Shown here: piece after piece, positions 12,761 through 23,326 of the stretch
Position numbering within the stretch: position 1 is the first letter of the stretch
Layout: each line of letters starts with the position of its first letter
Assembly (NCBI RefSeq): GCF_040958095.1
Contig: NC_091209.1
Location: 8,930,830 to 8,994,829, forward strand
DNA: 64,000 bases
Direction: 5' to 3'
DNA from: Procambarus clarkii
Lineage: Eukaryota > Arthropoda > Malacostraca > Decapoda > Cambaridae
Translations under genes and position numbers: made by a program
Notes under the pieces: generated by a model
Databases searched by the model: none
What the model saw: only the letters and a program-made list of their open reading frames with translations
What the model was told of the DNA's origin: nothing

Positions 12761-13043
12761 ACAATGGGTATTGAATGGAAGTAATTGTAGAAAGCCTATT
12801 GGTCCATATTTCTTGATGCTTCTATATTGGAGCGGAGTCTTGAAGTGGGTAGAATATAGTTGTGCATTAATTGGCTGACATTAACATTAACAGCCAATTA
12901 ATGCACAACTATATTCTACCCACTTCAAGACTCCGCTCCAATATAGAAGCATCAAGAAATATGGACCAATAGGCTTTCTACAATTACTTCCATTCAATAC
13001 CCATTGTTTCGTGTTCTGTCTTGTGTTGGAATTTAATACCCAT
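12728..13043. repeat. Long near-perfect palindrome of PLE terminal sequence
   Basis: Left arm about 12728-12877 and right arm about 12891-13043, with a 13-base spacer (12878-12890). The arms are inverted copies of the PLE 3' UTR (innermost bases ttggctg and cagccaa). This is a fold-back of two PLE ends. Confidence 0.9.
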
Positions 13044-13305
13044 TGTTCACTGTTAACCTCATCCACTTCACCCAAATGTAGATATAAACCTCGAAGATGT
13101 GCAAGCTCTATTCAGTTTCAGTTGTGTGTTTGTAAACTAAAGTCTTTGAAAATGTAATAAGTTTTACGAAACGCGCTCAAGTGTCGCGTCAGACTAGAAA
13201 TATAGAGAAAATTCGTGTTAGAATTATTAATCTTACTTTTTCGGTCATATTTAATAATATATGTCTACAGGAAAGACTGCTACCACTACCAAAATATACT
13301 GTGAC
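12891..13305 (+). mobile_element. PLE terminal repeat (pLTR), copy 2
   Basis: Same unit as 1-444, but lacking the sequence between agactagaaat and gagaaaattcg that carries the ATG, so the N-terminal frame is broken. It contains a hammerhead-like fold at 13142-13194 (stem III loop CTCAAGTGT). Confidence 0.75.
13142..13194 (+). ncRNA. Hammerhead-like fold, PLE copy 2
   Basis: Same three helices and TTGAAAA core as at 230-280; the stem III loop is two bases longer. Confidence 0.4.
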
Positions 13306-14004
13306 GTTAATCTCCTTCAAGAGATTGAGCCTGCTCTTCCCTCCAAAATATGTCGATATATAAATCTATATAAAACTAGTATGGAAGAAATATCCAACAA
13401 CGACAACAACACCAAGTTTTGCCAGAAGCGCAAAACGTATGCAGCCAGGAACACCTGCTCCACCTCGAACCACCAAACTACCTGTCTTGTCGCCTGCTCA
13501 TCGCTGATTGGCTGCGGGTCCAGTTGCAACTGCACTCCACCCACCATACTACTTGATGTCTGGGTCCGCGCCGACCTCAGTCCTCAGAATATCCAGTGCT
13601 TTCATCAGGTTAACACGTCTCGTTGGTAGACTAAGCCGTGGCTTACGTGTACTAAGAGAGGTGATAGCTTGAAGCCAATATTCCTGCACCCTCTTATTTG
13701 ATTGTATATTGTTCACTTGTTATTACTCCCTTGTCTTAACGTAACTTTTCATTTTGTCATTTGATTATTCTTACTATTTTGATTGATTGATTTTATTATA
13801 CGAATTTGTATGTCCATTTTATTCATGTTTTGCTTTTCTAACGTAATTAAAATTTCATTGTTAAATTTACTTGTGTTTTGTGTGTCTTCTCATTACCTTA
13901 CCACAGACGAAGTTCCAGATTTTCTATTTTTTTGTTTCTATATGTGACGAGGCCATACCCCTAGCTTTTAAACAGCCGAACACCAACGCGTTACCGTCAC
14001 AATA

Positions 14005-14010
<6 letters not shown>
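13306..14010 (+). other. Possible PLE N-terminal coding remnant, then unassigned
   Basis: An open frame starting at the gtctacag junction (13261) runs through KIYCDVNLLQEIEPALPSK to about 13629. Its first part could be PLE coding sequence following the pLTR, but no conserved motif supports this. 13640-14010 shows nothing recognisable. Confidence 0.3.

Positions 14011-14077
<67 letters not shown>
14011..14077. repeat. (TA)n microsatellite
   Basis: About 66 bases of TA bordering the left end of the inverted PLE pair, at the AT-rich point ttaataata of the element. Confidence 0.95.
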
Positions 14078-14081
<4 letters not shown>

Positions 14082-14203
14082 AAATATGACCGAAAAAGTA
14101 AGATTAATAATTCTAACACGAATTTTCTCAATCTTTCGTACATTTCTTTTCACTGTTGGAGGTAAATCAAAAATCAATTCTCCAAAATTCATTTTTATTT
14201 CTA

Positions 14204-14254
14204 GTCTGACGCGACACGAGCGCGTTTCGTAAAACCTATTACATTTTCAAAGAC
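14204..14254 (-). ncRNA. Hammerhead-like fold, PLE copy 3
   Basis: Same helices on the - strand. One A-to-G change falls in the stem II loop only, leaving GTAA/TTAC paired. Confidence 0.4.
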
Positions 14255-14469
14255 TTTAGTTTACAAATACACAACTGAATAGAACTTACGCATCTCCGAT
14301 TTTATATCTACATTTGAGTGAGGTGGATGGGGTGAGGTGGCATTAATAGGGTATTAATTTCATCAACACAAGACAGAACAAGAGGTGGTATTAATAGGGT
14401 ATTAATTTCATCAACACAAGACAGAACACGAAACAATGGGTATTGAATAGAAGTGTTTGTAGAAAGCCT

Positions 14470-14826
14470 ATTGGTCCATATTTCTTGATGCTTCTATATT
14501 GGAGCGGAGTCTTGAGGTGGGTAGAATATAGTTGTGCATTAATTGGCTGTTGATTGCTGGTGTTGACTTCTTGATGCGTAGTGCCTCGCAAACGTCAAGC
14601 CGCCTGCTATCGCTGTATCTATCGATGATTTCTGTGTTGTTTACTAGGATTTTCTCTGGCGATGGTTTGGTTGTGGGAAGAGATTATATGTTCCTTAATG
14701 GAGCCCTGTTGCTTATGCATCGTTAAACGCCTAGAAAGAGATGTTGTTGTCTTGCCTATATACTGGGTTTTTGGAGCTTACAGTCCCCAAGAGGGCATTT
14801 GACGGCATAGACGACGTTAGTCTTTT
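14470..14826 (-). pseudogene. PLE GIY-YIG endonuclease, - strand copy
   Basis: After the frameshift the - strand reads VVYAVKCPLGDCK, QYIGKTTTSLSRRL and a C-terminal Asn/Arg/Ser-rich tail ending at about 14470. It shows the GIY-YIG fold features V-Y-x-C-P and YIGKT. An extra A in the tail (gagaaaatcc against gagaaatcc in the + copy) shifts the frame again. Confidence 0.85.
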
Positions 14827-15637
14827 AAAGCGTTCTGTTTTGTGTCTGGAGAGTTTCTCATGAGTAGGCTGGCCGTTTTTCTGGTTTTATAGTAAATCGT
14901 CAGTTGTATCCTCTGATTTTTGTCTGTAGGGATAACGTTTCTATTAACAATATCTTTCAGGACCCTTTCCTCCGTTTTATGAGCTGTGGAAAAGAAGTTC
15001 CTGTAAAATAGTCTAATAGGGGGTATAGGTGTTGTGTTAGTTGTCTCTTCAGAGGTTGCATGGCGTTTCACTTTCCTTCTTATGATGTCTTCGACGAAAC
15101 CATTGGAGAAGCCGTTGTTGACTAGGACCTTCCTTACCCTACAGAGTTCTTCGTCGACTTGCTTCCATTCTGAGCTGTGGCTGAGAGCACGGTCGACATA
15201 TGCGTTAACAACACTTCTCTTGTACCTGTCTGGGCAGTCGCTGTTGGCATTTAGGCACATTCCTATGTTCGTTTCCTTAGTGTAGACTGCAGTGTGGAAA
15301 CCTCCGCTCTTTTCCATGACTGTTACATCTAGAAAGGGCAGCTTCCCATCCTTTTCCATCTCGTAAGTGAAACGCAACACGGAACTCTGCTCAAATGCCT
15401 CCTTCAGCTCCTGCAGATGTCTGACATCAGGTACCTGTGTAAAAAAAATGTCGTCAACATACCCGCAGTATATGGCCGGTTTCAAGTTCATGTCGACTAA
15501 GACTTTTTGCTCGATGGTACCCATGTAGAAGTTTGCAAACAGGACACCTAGGGGAGAACCCATGGCGACCCCATCTACTTGCTTATACATGTGCCCATCC
15601 GGGCTCAAGAAGGGTGCCTCTTTAGTACAAGCTTGGA
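14817..15637 (-). pseudogene. PLE reverse transcriptase, C-terminal half
   Basis: Starts at the truncation with QACTKEAPFL, then VDGVAMGSPLGVLFANFYMG, YCGYVDDIFF (catalytic YVDD), KLPFLDVTV, and FYRNFFSTAHKTEERVLKD, all PLE hallmarks linking RT to GIY-YIG. The 5' part of the RT (motif A) is missing. At 14820 a 2-base deletion relative to the + copy shifts the frame just before the GIY-YIG domain. Confidence 0.9.
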
Positions 15638-15652
15638 GCTTGTACTAAAGAG
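15618..15652. repeat. Perfect 16-base hairpin at PLE inversion point
   Basis: Arms ctctttagtacaagct and agcttgtactaaagag with a 3-base loop. Both arms are the same RT coding segment, so this is the exact mirror point of the inverted pair. Confidence 0.95.
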
Positions 15653-15655
15653 TTT

Positions 15656-15985
15656 TTGTCTCCAGACACAAAACAGAACGCTTTAAAAGAGACTAACGTC
15701 GTCTATGCCTTCAAATGCCCTCTTGGGGACTGTAAGCTCCAAAAAACCCAGTATATAGGCAAGACAACAACATCTCTTTCTAGGCGTTTAACGATGCATA
15801 AGCAACAGGGCTCCATTAAGGAACATATAATCTCTTCCCCACAACCAAACCATCGCCAGAGAAATCCTAGTAAACAACACAGAAATCATCGATAGATACA
15901 GCGATAGCAGGCGGCTTGACGTTTGCGAGGCACTACACATCAAGAAGTCAACACCAGCAATCAACAGCCAATTAATGCACAACTA
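15656..15985 (+). pseudogene. PLE GIY-YIG endonuclease, + strand copy
   Basis: Reads ETNVVYAFKCPLGDCK, TQYIGKTTTSLSRRLT and MHKQQGSIKEH in frame. One extra C near 15839 then shifts the frame before the conserved tail (...EIIDRYS...). The upstream RT has been deleted down to the 16-base hairpin arm. Confidence 0.85.
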
Positions 15986-16259
15986 TATTCTACCCACCTC
16001 AAGACTCCGCTCCAATATAGAAGCATCAAGAAATATGGACCAATAGGCTTTCTACAAACACTTCTATTCAATACCCATTGTTTCGTGTTCTGTCTTGTGT
16101 TGATGAAATTAATACCCTATTAATACCACCTCTTGTTCTGTCTTGTGTTGATGAAATTAATACCCTATTAATGCCACCTCACCCCATCCACCTCACTCAA
16201 ATATAGATATAAAATCGGAGATGCGTAAGTTCTATTCAGTTGTGTATTTGTAAACTAAA

Positions 16260-16300
16260 GTCTTTGAAAATGTAATAAGTTTTACGAAACGCGCTCGTGT
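16260..16300 (+). ncRNA. Hammerhead-like fold, PLE copy 4
   Basis: Same helices and core as copies 1-3, about 20 bases upstream of the MNFGEL ATG at 16322. Confidence 0.4.
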
Positions 16301-16486
16301 CGCGTCAGACTAGAAATAAAAATGAATTTTGGAGAATTGATTTTTGATTTACCTCCAACAGTGAAAAGAAATGTACGAAAGATTGAGAAAATTCGTGTTA
16401 GAATTATTAATCTTACTTTTTCGGTCATATTTAATAATATATGTCTACAGGAAAGACTGCTACCAAAATATACTAATATATATATA

Positions 16487-19400
16487 TGCAAACAAGCCTG
16501 AATGGTCCCCAGGACTATATACAACTGAAAACTCACACCCAGAAGTGACTCGAACCCATACTCCCACAACTGGTATGTACAGGGACGCCTTAATCCGCTT
16601 GACCATCACGACCGGACATAAGGAAGTGATAGCCGAGGCTATATGAACCACTTCCCCGCCGGCACTCGGATGGTAATCTTGGGCATAGCATTTTTATCAA
16701 ATCACCTCATTCTTTGGGGCACACGTGAGGAACACAAATGCAAACAAGCCTGAATGGTCCCCAGGACTATATACAACTGAAAACTCACACCCCAGAAGTG
16801 ACTCGAACCCATACTCCCACAACTGGTATGTACAGGGACGCCTTAATCCGCTTGACCATCACGACCGGACATAAGGAAGTGATAGCCGAGGCTATATGAA
16901 CCACTTCCCCGCCGGCACTCGGATGGTAATCTTGGGCATAGCATTTTTATCAAATCACCTCATTCTTTGGGGCACACGTGAGGAACACAAATGCAAACAA
17001 GCCTGAATGGTCCCCAGGACTATATACAACTGAAAACTCACATCCCAGAAGTGACTCGAACCCATACTCCCACAACTGGTATGTACAGGGACGCCTTAAT
17101 CCGCTTGACCATCACGACCGGACATAAGGAAGTGATAGCCGAGGCTATATGAACCACTTCCCCGCCGGCACTCGGATGGTAATCTTGGGCATAGCATTTT
17201 TATCAAATCACCTCATTCTTTGGGGCACACGTGAGGAACACAAATGCAAACAAGCCTGAATGGTCCCCAGGACTATATACAACTGAAAACTCACACCCCA
17301 GAAGTGACTCGAACCCATACTCCCACAACTGGTATGTACAGGGACGCCTTAATCCGCTTGACCATCACGACCGGACATAAGGAAGTGATAGCCGAGGCTA
17401 TATGAACCACTTCCCCGCCGGCACTCGGATGGTAATCTTGGGCATAGCATTTTTATCAAATCACCTCATTCTTTGGGGCACACGTGAGGAACACAAATGC
17501 AAACAAGCCTGAATGGTCCCCAGGACTATATACAACTGAAAACTCACACCCCAGAAGTGACTCGAACCCATACTCCCACAACTGGTATGTACAGGGACGC
17601 CTTAATCCGCTTGACCATCACGACCGGACATAAGGAAGTGATAGCCGAGGCTATATGAACCACTTCCCCGCCGGCACTCGGATGGTAATCTTGGGCATAG
17701 CATTTTTATCAAATCACCTCATTCTTTGGGGCACACGTGAGGAACACAAATGCAAACAAGCCTGAATGGTCCCCAGGACTATATACAACTGAAAACTCAC
17801 ACCCCAGAAGTGACTCGAACCCATACTCCCACAACTGGTATGTACAGGGACGCCTTAATCCGCTTGACCATCACGACCGGACATAAGGAAGTGATAGCCG
17901 AGGCTATATGAACCACTTCCCCGCCGGCACTCGGATTTGATAAAAATGCTATGCCCAAGATTACCATCCGAGTGCCGGCGGGGAAGTGGTTCATATAGCC
18001 TCGGCTATCACTTCCTTATGTCCGGTCGTGATGGTCAAGCGGATTAAGGCGTCCCTGTACATACCAGTTGTGGGAGTATGGGTTCGAGTCACTTCTGGGG
18101 TGTGAGTTTTCAGTTGTATATAGTCCTGGGGACCATTCAGGCTTGTTTGCATTTGTGTTCCTCACGTGTGCCCCAAAGAATGAGGTGATTTGATAAAAAT
18201 GCTATGCCCAAGATTACCATCCGAGTGCCGGCGGGGAAGTGGTTCATATAGCCTCGGCTATCACTTCCTTATGTCCGGTCGTGATGGTCAAGCGGATTAA
18301 GGCGTCCCTGTACATACCAGTTGTGGGAGTATGGGTTCGAGTCACTTCTGGGGTGTGAGTTTTCAGTTGTATATAGTCCTGGGGACCATTCAGGCTTGTT
18401 TGCATTTGTGTTCCTCACGTGTGCCCCAAAGAATGAGGTGATTTGATAAAAATGCTATGCCCAAGATTACCATCCGAGTGCCGGCGGGGAAGTGGTTCAT
18501 ATAGCCTCGGCTATCACTTCCTTATGTCCGGTCGTGATGGTCAAGCGGATTAAGGCGTCCCTGTACATACCAGTTGTGGGAGTATGGGTTCGAGTCACTT
18601 CTGGGGTGTGAGTTTTCAGTTGTATATAGTCCTGGGGACCATTCAGGCTTGTTTGCATTTGTGTTCCTCACGTGTGCCCCAAAGAATGAGGTGATTTGAT
18701 AAAAATGCTATGCCCAAGATTACCATCCGAGTGCCGGCGGGGAAGTGGTTCATATAGCCTCGGCTATCACTTCCTTATGTCCGGTCGTGATGGTCAAGCG
18801 GATTAAGGCGTCCCTGTACATACCAGTTGTGGGAGTATGGGTTCGAGTCACTTCTGGGGTGTGAGTTTTCAGTTGTATATAGTCCTGGGGACCATTCAGG
18901 CTTGTTTGCATTTGTGTTCCTCACGTGTGCCCCAAAGAATGAGGTGATTTGATAAAAATGCTATGCCCAAGATTACCATCCGAGTGCCGGCGGGGAAGTG
19001 GTTCATATAGCCTCGGCTATCACTTCCTTATGTCCGGTCGTGATGGTCAAGCGGATTAAGGCGTCCCTGTACATACCAGTTGTGGGAGTATGGGTTCGAG
19101 TCACTTCTGGGGTGTGAGTTTTCAGTTGTATATAGTCCTGGGGACCATTCAGGCTTGTTTGCATTTGTGTTCCTCACGTGTGCCCCAAAGAATGAGGTGA
19201 TTTGATAAAAATGCTATGCCCAAGATTACCATCCGAGTGCCGGCGGGGAAGTGGTTCATATAGCCTCGGCTATCACTTCCTTATGTCCGGTCGTGATGGT
19301 CAAGCGGATTAAGGCGTCCCTGTACATACCAGTTGTGGGAGTATGGGTTCGAGTCACTTCTGGGGTGTGAGTTTTCAGTTGTATATAGTCCTGGGGACCA

Positions 19401-19884
19401 TTCAGGCTTGTTTGCATTTGTGTTCCTCACGTGTGCCCCAAAGAATGAGGTGATTTGATAAAAATGCTATGCCCAAGATTACCATCCGAGTGCCGGCGGG
19501 GAAGTGGTTCATATAGCCTCGGCTATCACTTCCTTATGTCCGGTCGTGATGGTCAAGCGGATTAAGGCGTCCCTGTACATACCAGTTGTGGGAGTATGGG
19601 TTCGAGTCACTTCTGGGGTGTGAGTTTTCAGTTGTATATAGTCCTGGGGACCATTCAGGCTTGTTTGCATTTGTGTTCCTCACGTGTGCCCCAAAGAATG
19701 AGGTGATTTGATAAAAATGCTATGCCCAAGATTACCATCCGAGTGCCGGCGGGGAAGTGGTTCATATAGCCTCGGCTATCACTTCCTTATGTCCGGTCGT
19801 GATGGTCAAGCGGATTAAGGCGTCCCTGTACATACCAGTTGTGGGAGTATGGGTTCGAGTCACTTGTGGGGTGTGAGTTTTCAG

Positions 19885-19890
<6 letters not shown>
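16487..19890. repeat. Giant inverted array of a 253-base tRNA-like unit
   Basis: Starting at 16489 there are 5.7 head-to-tail copies (starts at 16489, 16741, 16994, 17247, 17500, 17753; period 253, the first 252). At 17937 the direction flips: 7.7 inverted copies follow (starts 17937, 18190, 18443, 18696, 18949, 19202, 19455, 19708). The spacer at the mirror point is 29 bases (17937-17965). Copies are almost identical. In the inverted copies each unit shows an A-box-like TGGTCAAGCGG (e.g. 18285-18295) and a B-box-like GGGTTCGAGTC (18333-18343) in a Leu/Ser-type tRNA-like layout, so it is tRNA-derived. Both ends run into TA repeats that arise from TATA inside the unit. Confidence 0.9.

Positions 19891-19956
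<66 letters not shown>
19886..19956. repeat. (TA)n microsatellite
   Basis: About 70 bases of TA that truncate the last tRNA-like unit. Confidence 0.95.
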
Positions 19957-19960
<4 letters not shown>

Positions 19961-22160
19961 GTAACTATATAAAAAGTATGGAGAGTATTAAGGAGGACGC
20001 AGATATTTTTAACTTTCATGATAATGCTAAACTTTAGTTTTACTTCTCAATTATGGTGATTTGCTTACGAGAACTCTGAGAATAATGTGAAATGATATAC
20101 ACATCACGGTTTATGCTTACGTAGATATATTTAGAGAACAAGAGTGTGAGGGAGACTATAATGTAATTGATACTTATTTTGCATACGAGTCTCTAGGAGT
20201 TCTGAATTGTTATTAAAATATAAATGTCATTTATGACATTCAAGAAAGAGCATATAACATTTAAAAACTTTGAGGGAAATGATCAAAGGCAGATTAGCTA
20301 AAGATTTTAGTCAAGAAACAGGTATAAAGTAGTTGAGTGAGAGAGGAGGCAGCGTGACCAGCTCTCCCTCGTGTTCAAGGATTACTGAGCGGTGGGAGTG
20401 ATTTACTCACTTAAATATGGACTCAAGGAGAATGTTGTTTGTATAATTAGTCTTATCCACGTAGGTGATTGTTTTGTCACTAGCTGCTACAACTTTAAAA
20501 GGTTATGTTCCAGTGAAAATCTGTTTGCCTGAGTCAGTTATGTACATGTGGCAAGTTAAAGGGGGAGATGCAGCCTAAATGTTGACACTTGAGTGGCTTG
20601 AGCTAGGGTAGCTGGCCAGCATGGGTGTTGCTCTCACACTCTCCTAGTCTCTCCATAAGTATTTGATCCGTTCATGTCCCCCTTGACTGTACAGATTAAG
20701 TAGTGTCCTCAATAGGTTAACCCTCGTTCTTGATGAGGGAAGCGGTTTACCTACGTGTAGAGCCCCTTAAAGTGTAAACCCATCGAGTGGTTTTCATCGA
20801 TTTCCCTGGGTGAAGAATGACAGGTGTAAAGTTGTGATGTATTACATGTACCTTGCGACCCTTCTCTCAACTCAACAGGACATTTCTGGCAACTAGGTTG
20901 GTGGGCCAAGTTGTTTTGTAATAGTGTAGAAATATATTTCCAAGTTCTTTGTGTACAATATATTGTTTTAGAGTGTGGTCGTAATATCCTGATCACTTTC
21001 GATCATTCCATTATGAGAGATTAATTCGTGGCGTTGGTGAAGCTGGTCGATGCTGCACGCGGCCGCTCTATATCACACTAGGCTCGTCTAAGCTTTATTA
21101 ATATGCCTGTGACTTATTTTGTACTTGTTCTATTATATTAAAGTTGTATTGCTTGTATACTGTTTTATCTGTTGCATCAAATACTGTAAATTAGTCTAGT
21201 TCCCCGCGTGGGGGTATAATTACAGTTATGGATCATTTACGGCTTATTCATTAAAATTTAGTTCAGTTAATTCAATTATAATGCCACTTATTGTAAGGCG
21301 TATAATTTACTTATCTGGTTAGAGTTATATTACTAATTTTTACTTTTAGTTGTATAGAATAAATATTTACCCAGCATGAGTATCATTCGCCCTCCCACAA
21401 GTTTTTTTTTTACAAGTTTTCTGGTGTGTGTGTGTGTGTGTGTGTGGGGGGGGGGCGCCCCATGCTTGACAAGGAAGAATTTGTAACTTTAAACTCCGTA
21501 TGTTTCTTAATACTTTGGTTGAACTTTTATCAAGACACTGAAGATATATCAACCTCTCACGTCCAGACTACATCACTTATAATTTTGTTGCTTTTTCCGA
21601 GCTTACCATAATTTTCTCTATAAATTTCATAAACACGCACAAAACAAGCAAAAACACAACAAAAGGGTTAAAGTTTTGCTTATTATTATTAATTAATTAC
21701 AAAAAATTGCTCGGGTTTTGTAGCCAGTTTGGGTGTCATTGGGTAGGCTAAGGCTGGCACAGTGTACTGTAAAGTTGATTTTGAAATTGATATTGAAATG
21801 TTTATTGAGGTAATATATATACAAAAAGTTGATTTGTTTTGTTTACCGGACTGATCCCTCCCGGTGGTGCCAAACTTCTTCATTCTTTGCTGAATCTGTT
21901 TGCCAAATTTGAGTAAGGGGGAGGGAAATTAATTCCATCTTTTATATATTTTATGTCCATAATTCGGTAGTTGTATAATGATTATAATCTATGTTGTCTT
22001 GTAGGCGAGAAGTGTTAGTTTCTGCAAATGCTGGTATTGACACATCACCGTAATGGCTGCCAGCTGGGGAGGAAGGATCTAGTTTCCCGGTTTTATCAAC
22101 AAGATCTGTTAAAAATATATTAAGTTAAAAGAGGCTGTTGAGTGGATTGTATTGCATATG
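19957..22160. other. No recognisable gene
   Basis: AT-rich, unique-looking. It holds only a short GT run followed by a G run at 21424-21455. Short open frames lack motifs. Nothing else is supported. Confidence 0.5.
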
Positions 22161-22256
22161 AGGTACATCTTTCGATTTTTTTTATCAATTTAAGGTATAT
22201 CTTTCGATTTTTTTTTATCAATGTAAGGTACATCTTTCGATTTTTTTTATCAATTT
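22161..22256. repeat. 32/33-base tandem repeat, three copies
   Basis: Unit aggta(c/t)atctttcgattttt, starting at 22161, 22193 and 22226. Confidence 0.85.
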
Positions 22257-22294
22257 GTATAAAATTTATTTGGCTTGTTAATTTATTACCTCCA

Positions 22295-22361
22295 ACCTGC
22301 TCCCCCCCACCTCCCCCTTCTTCCAAATTAGCCCCCTCCCCAACTCCTCCAAGCTGCCCCC
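22295..22361. repeat. C-rich tract, insertion site of gypsy element 1 (left half)
   Basis: C-rich polypyrimidine sequence that resumes after the element at 29457-29610 (repeated ctaccccccaatatgc). The last five bases, ccccc at 22357-22361, are the target duplication. Confidence 0.8.
22357..22361. repeat. Target-site duplication, gypsy 1, left
   Basis: ccccc, matched by 29457-29461. It sits in a C-rich tract, so the exact edge is supported mainly by the TGTTAC/GTAACA LTR ends. Confidence 0.75.
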
Positions 22362-23236
22362 TGTTACCTATCGTACGTTACGGCTCGTGATCCTACAGCA
22401 GCCAAACTTTAATAAGTCTAGGGATACGACACAACTGCTGTTCTCAATAGCGAATCACCAGTATAACCCCTTACTAGGTAATGAGCACAACAATAGAATC
22501 TTCATAGGACTGAAGAATAAAGACTAAGCATATGTATATAATTTATATTAAATAAATCTCAAAGGCAAACAGATGATTATATGGTCACAATATATCACAT
22601 TAAAAATATCACTGTAACTTCCAGACATTAAATCAATACTAAGAATAATTATATGGCTAGAATAAAAGAATGACTTAACTCCAACAAGTGTTATCTCCCC
22701 GGTTTCTGCTCAGCTACTGAACTCCAATATGAGAGTCAAAAAACACATTGCCTTGCCCCGCGAATAAATTGCCAAAGTTACAATATTTATTATTTCAACA
22801 ATGGAGCACTACATTGTGACAAGAGTAGTCTTAAACTAACTTAATGAATAATTAGTACACATTGATATAGACAACAAAAGTACGTGTTTCTTTACATAGT
22901 AATTAAAATATGCATACAGAATAGCATAATGGCATGCACACCCCAGCAACGGACGATCCCACGACAATTTGCCAGATACAGTTCACTCAATTATTATTTC
23001 ACTCTGTTACCCACTGATGATCACATATAAATCATTAGTTCCCGTGGGAAAACTGATCACACAAAGAAATAAACAATCATTCCCACGATACGCTGGGCCT
23101 AACGCCAACACTGTAACATGAATGTGCATTTGCATAGAACATATAAGTATAACAATATACATGCTTGTAATTTACATACAATTATAAATGTACATATTAA
23201 TATATTCACTTACGTATCTTATAAGGGTACGTAACA
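22362..23236 (-). repeat. Gypsy 1 LTR (3' LTR in element sense)
   Basis: 875 bases bounded by TGTTAC and GTAACA. Line-by-line comparison with 28582-29456 shows one difference, T at 22881 against C at 29101. Confidence 0.95.
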
Positions 23237-23248
23237 CTTCCACCTCCA
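23237..23248 (-). other. Gypsy 1 polypurine tract
   Basis: On the - strand ggaggtggaag lies directly against the 3' LTR, the expected plus-strand primer site. Confidence 0.75.
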
Positions 23249-23326
23249 AGAAAAAAAATGCAATGGATTGAAGATCAATGGCATTTTTTCAGAAGTAAAA
23301 ATGTTAGGTAAAAAGAAACATTTCAT

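Larger units (their letters stand above)
14078..16486. mobile_element. Inverted pair of Penelope-like elements
   Basis: A - strand copy (14078 to about 15637: RT 3' half, GIY-YIG, 3' UTR, next pLTR with hammerhead-like fold) is mirrored by a + strand copy (about 15637-16486) that lacks the RT body. The arms are about 750-800 bases and nearly identical, with single-base indels. The pivot is a perfect 16-base hairpin at 15618-15652. Inverted terminal repeats are a known feature of PLEs. A fold-back duplication with internal deletion, or an assembly fold-back, would also fit. Confidence 0.85.

Noticed and set aside
16487-19890. Functional tRNA genes in the 253-base array
   Set aside because: A- and B-box-like motifs exist, but the acceptor and anticodon stems do not pair well; it is called tRNA-like only.
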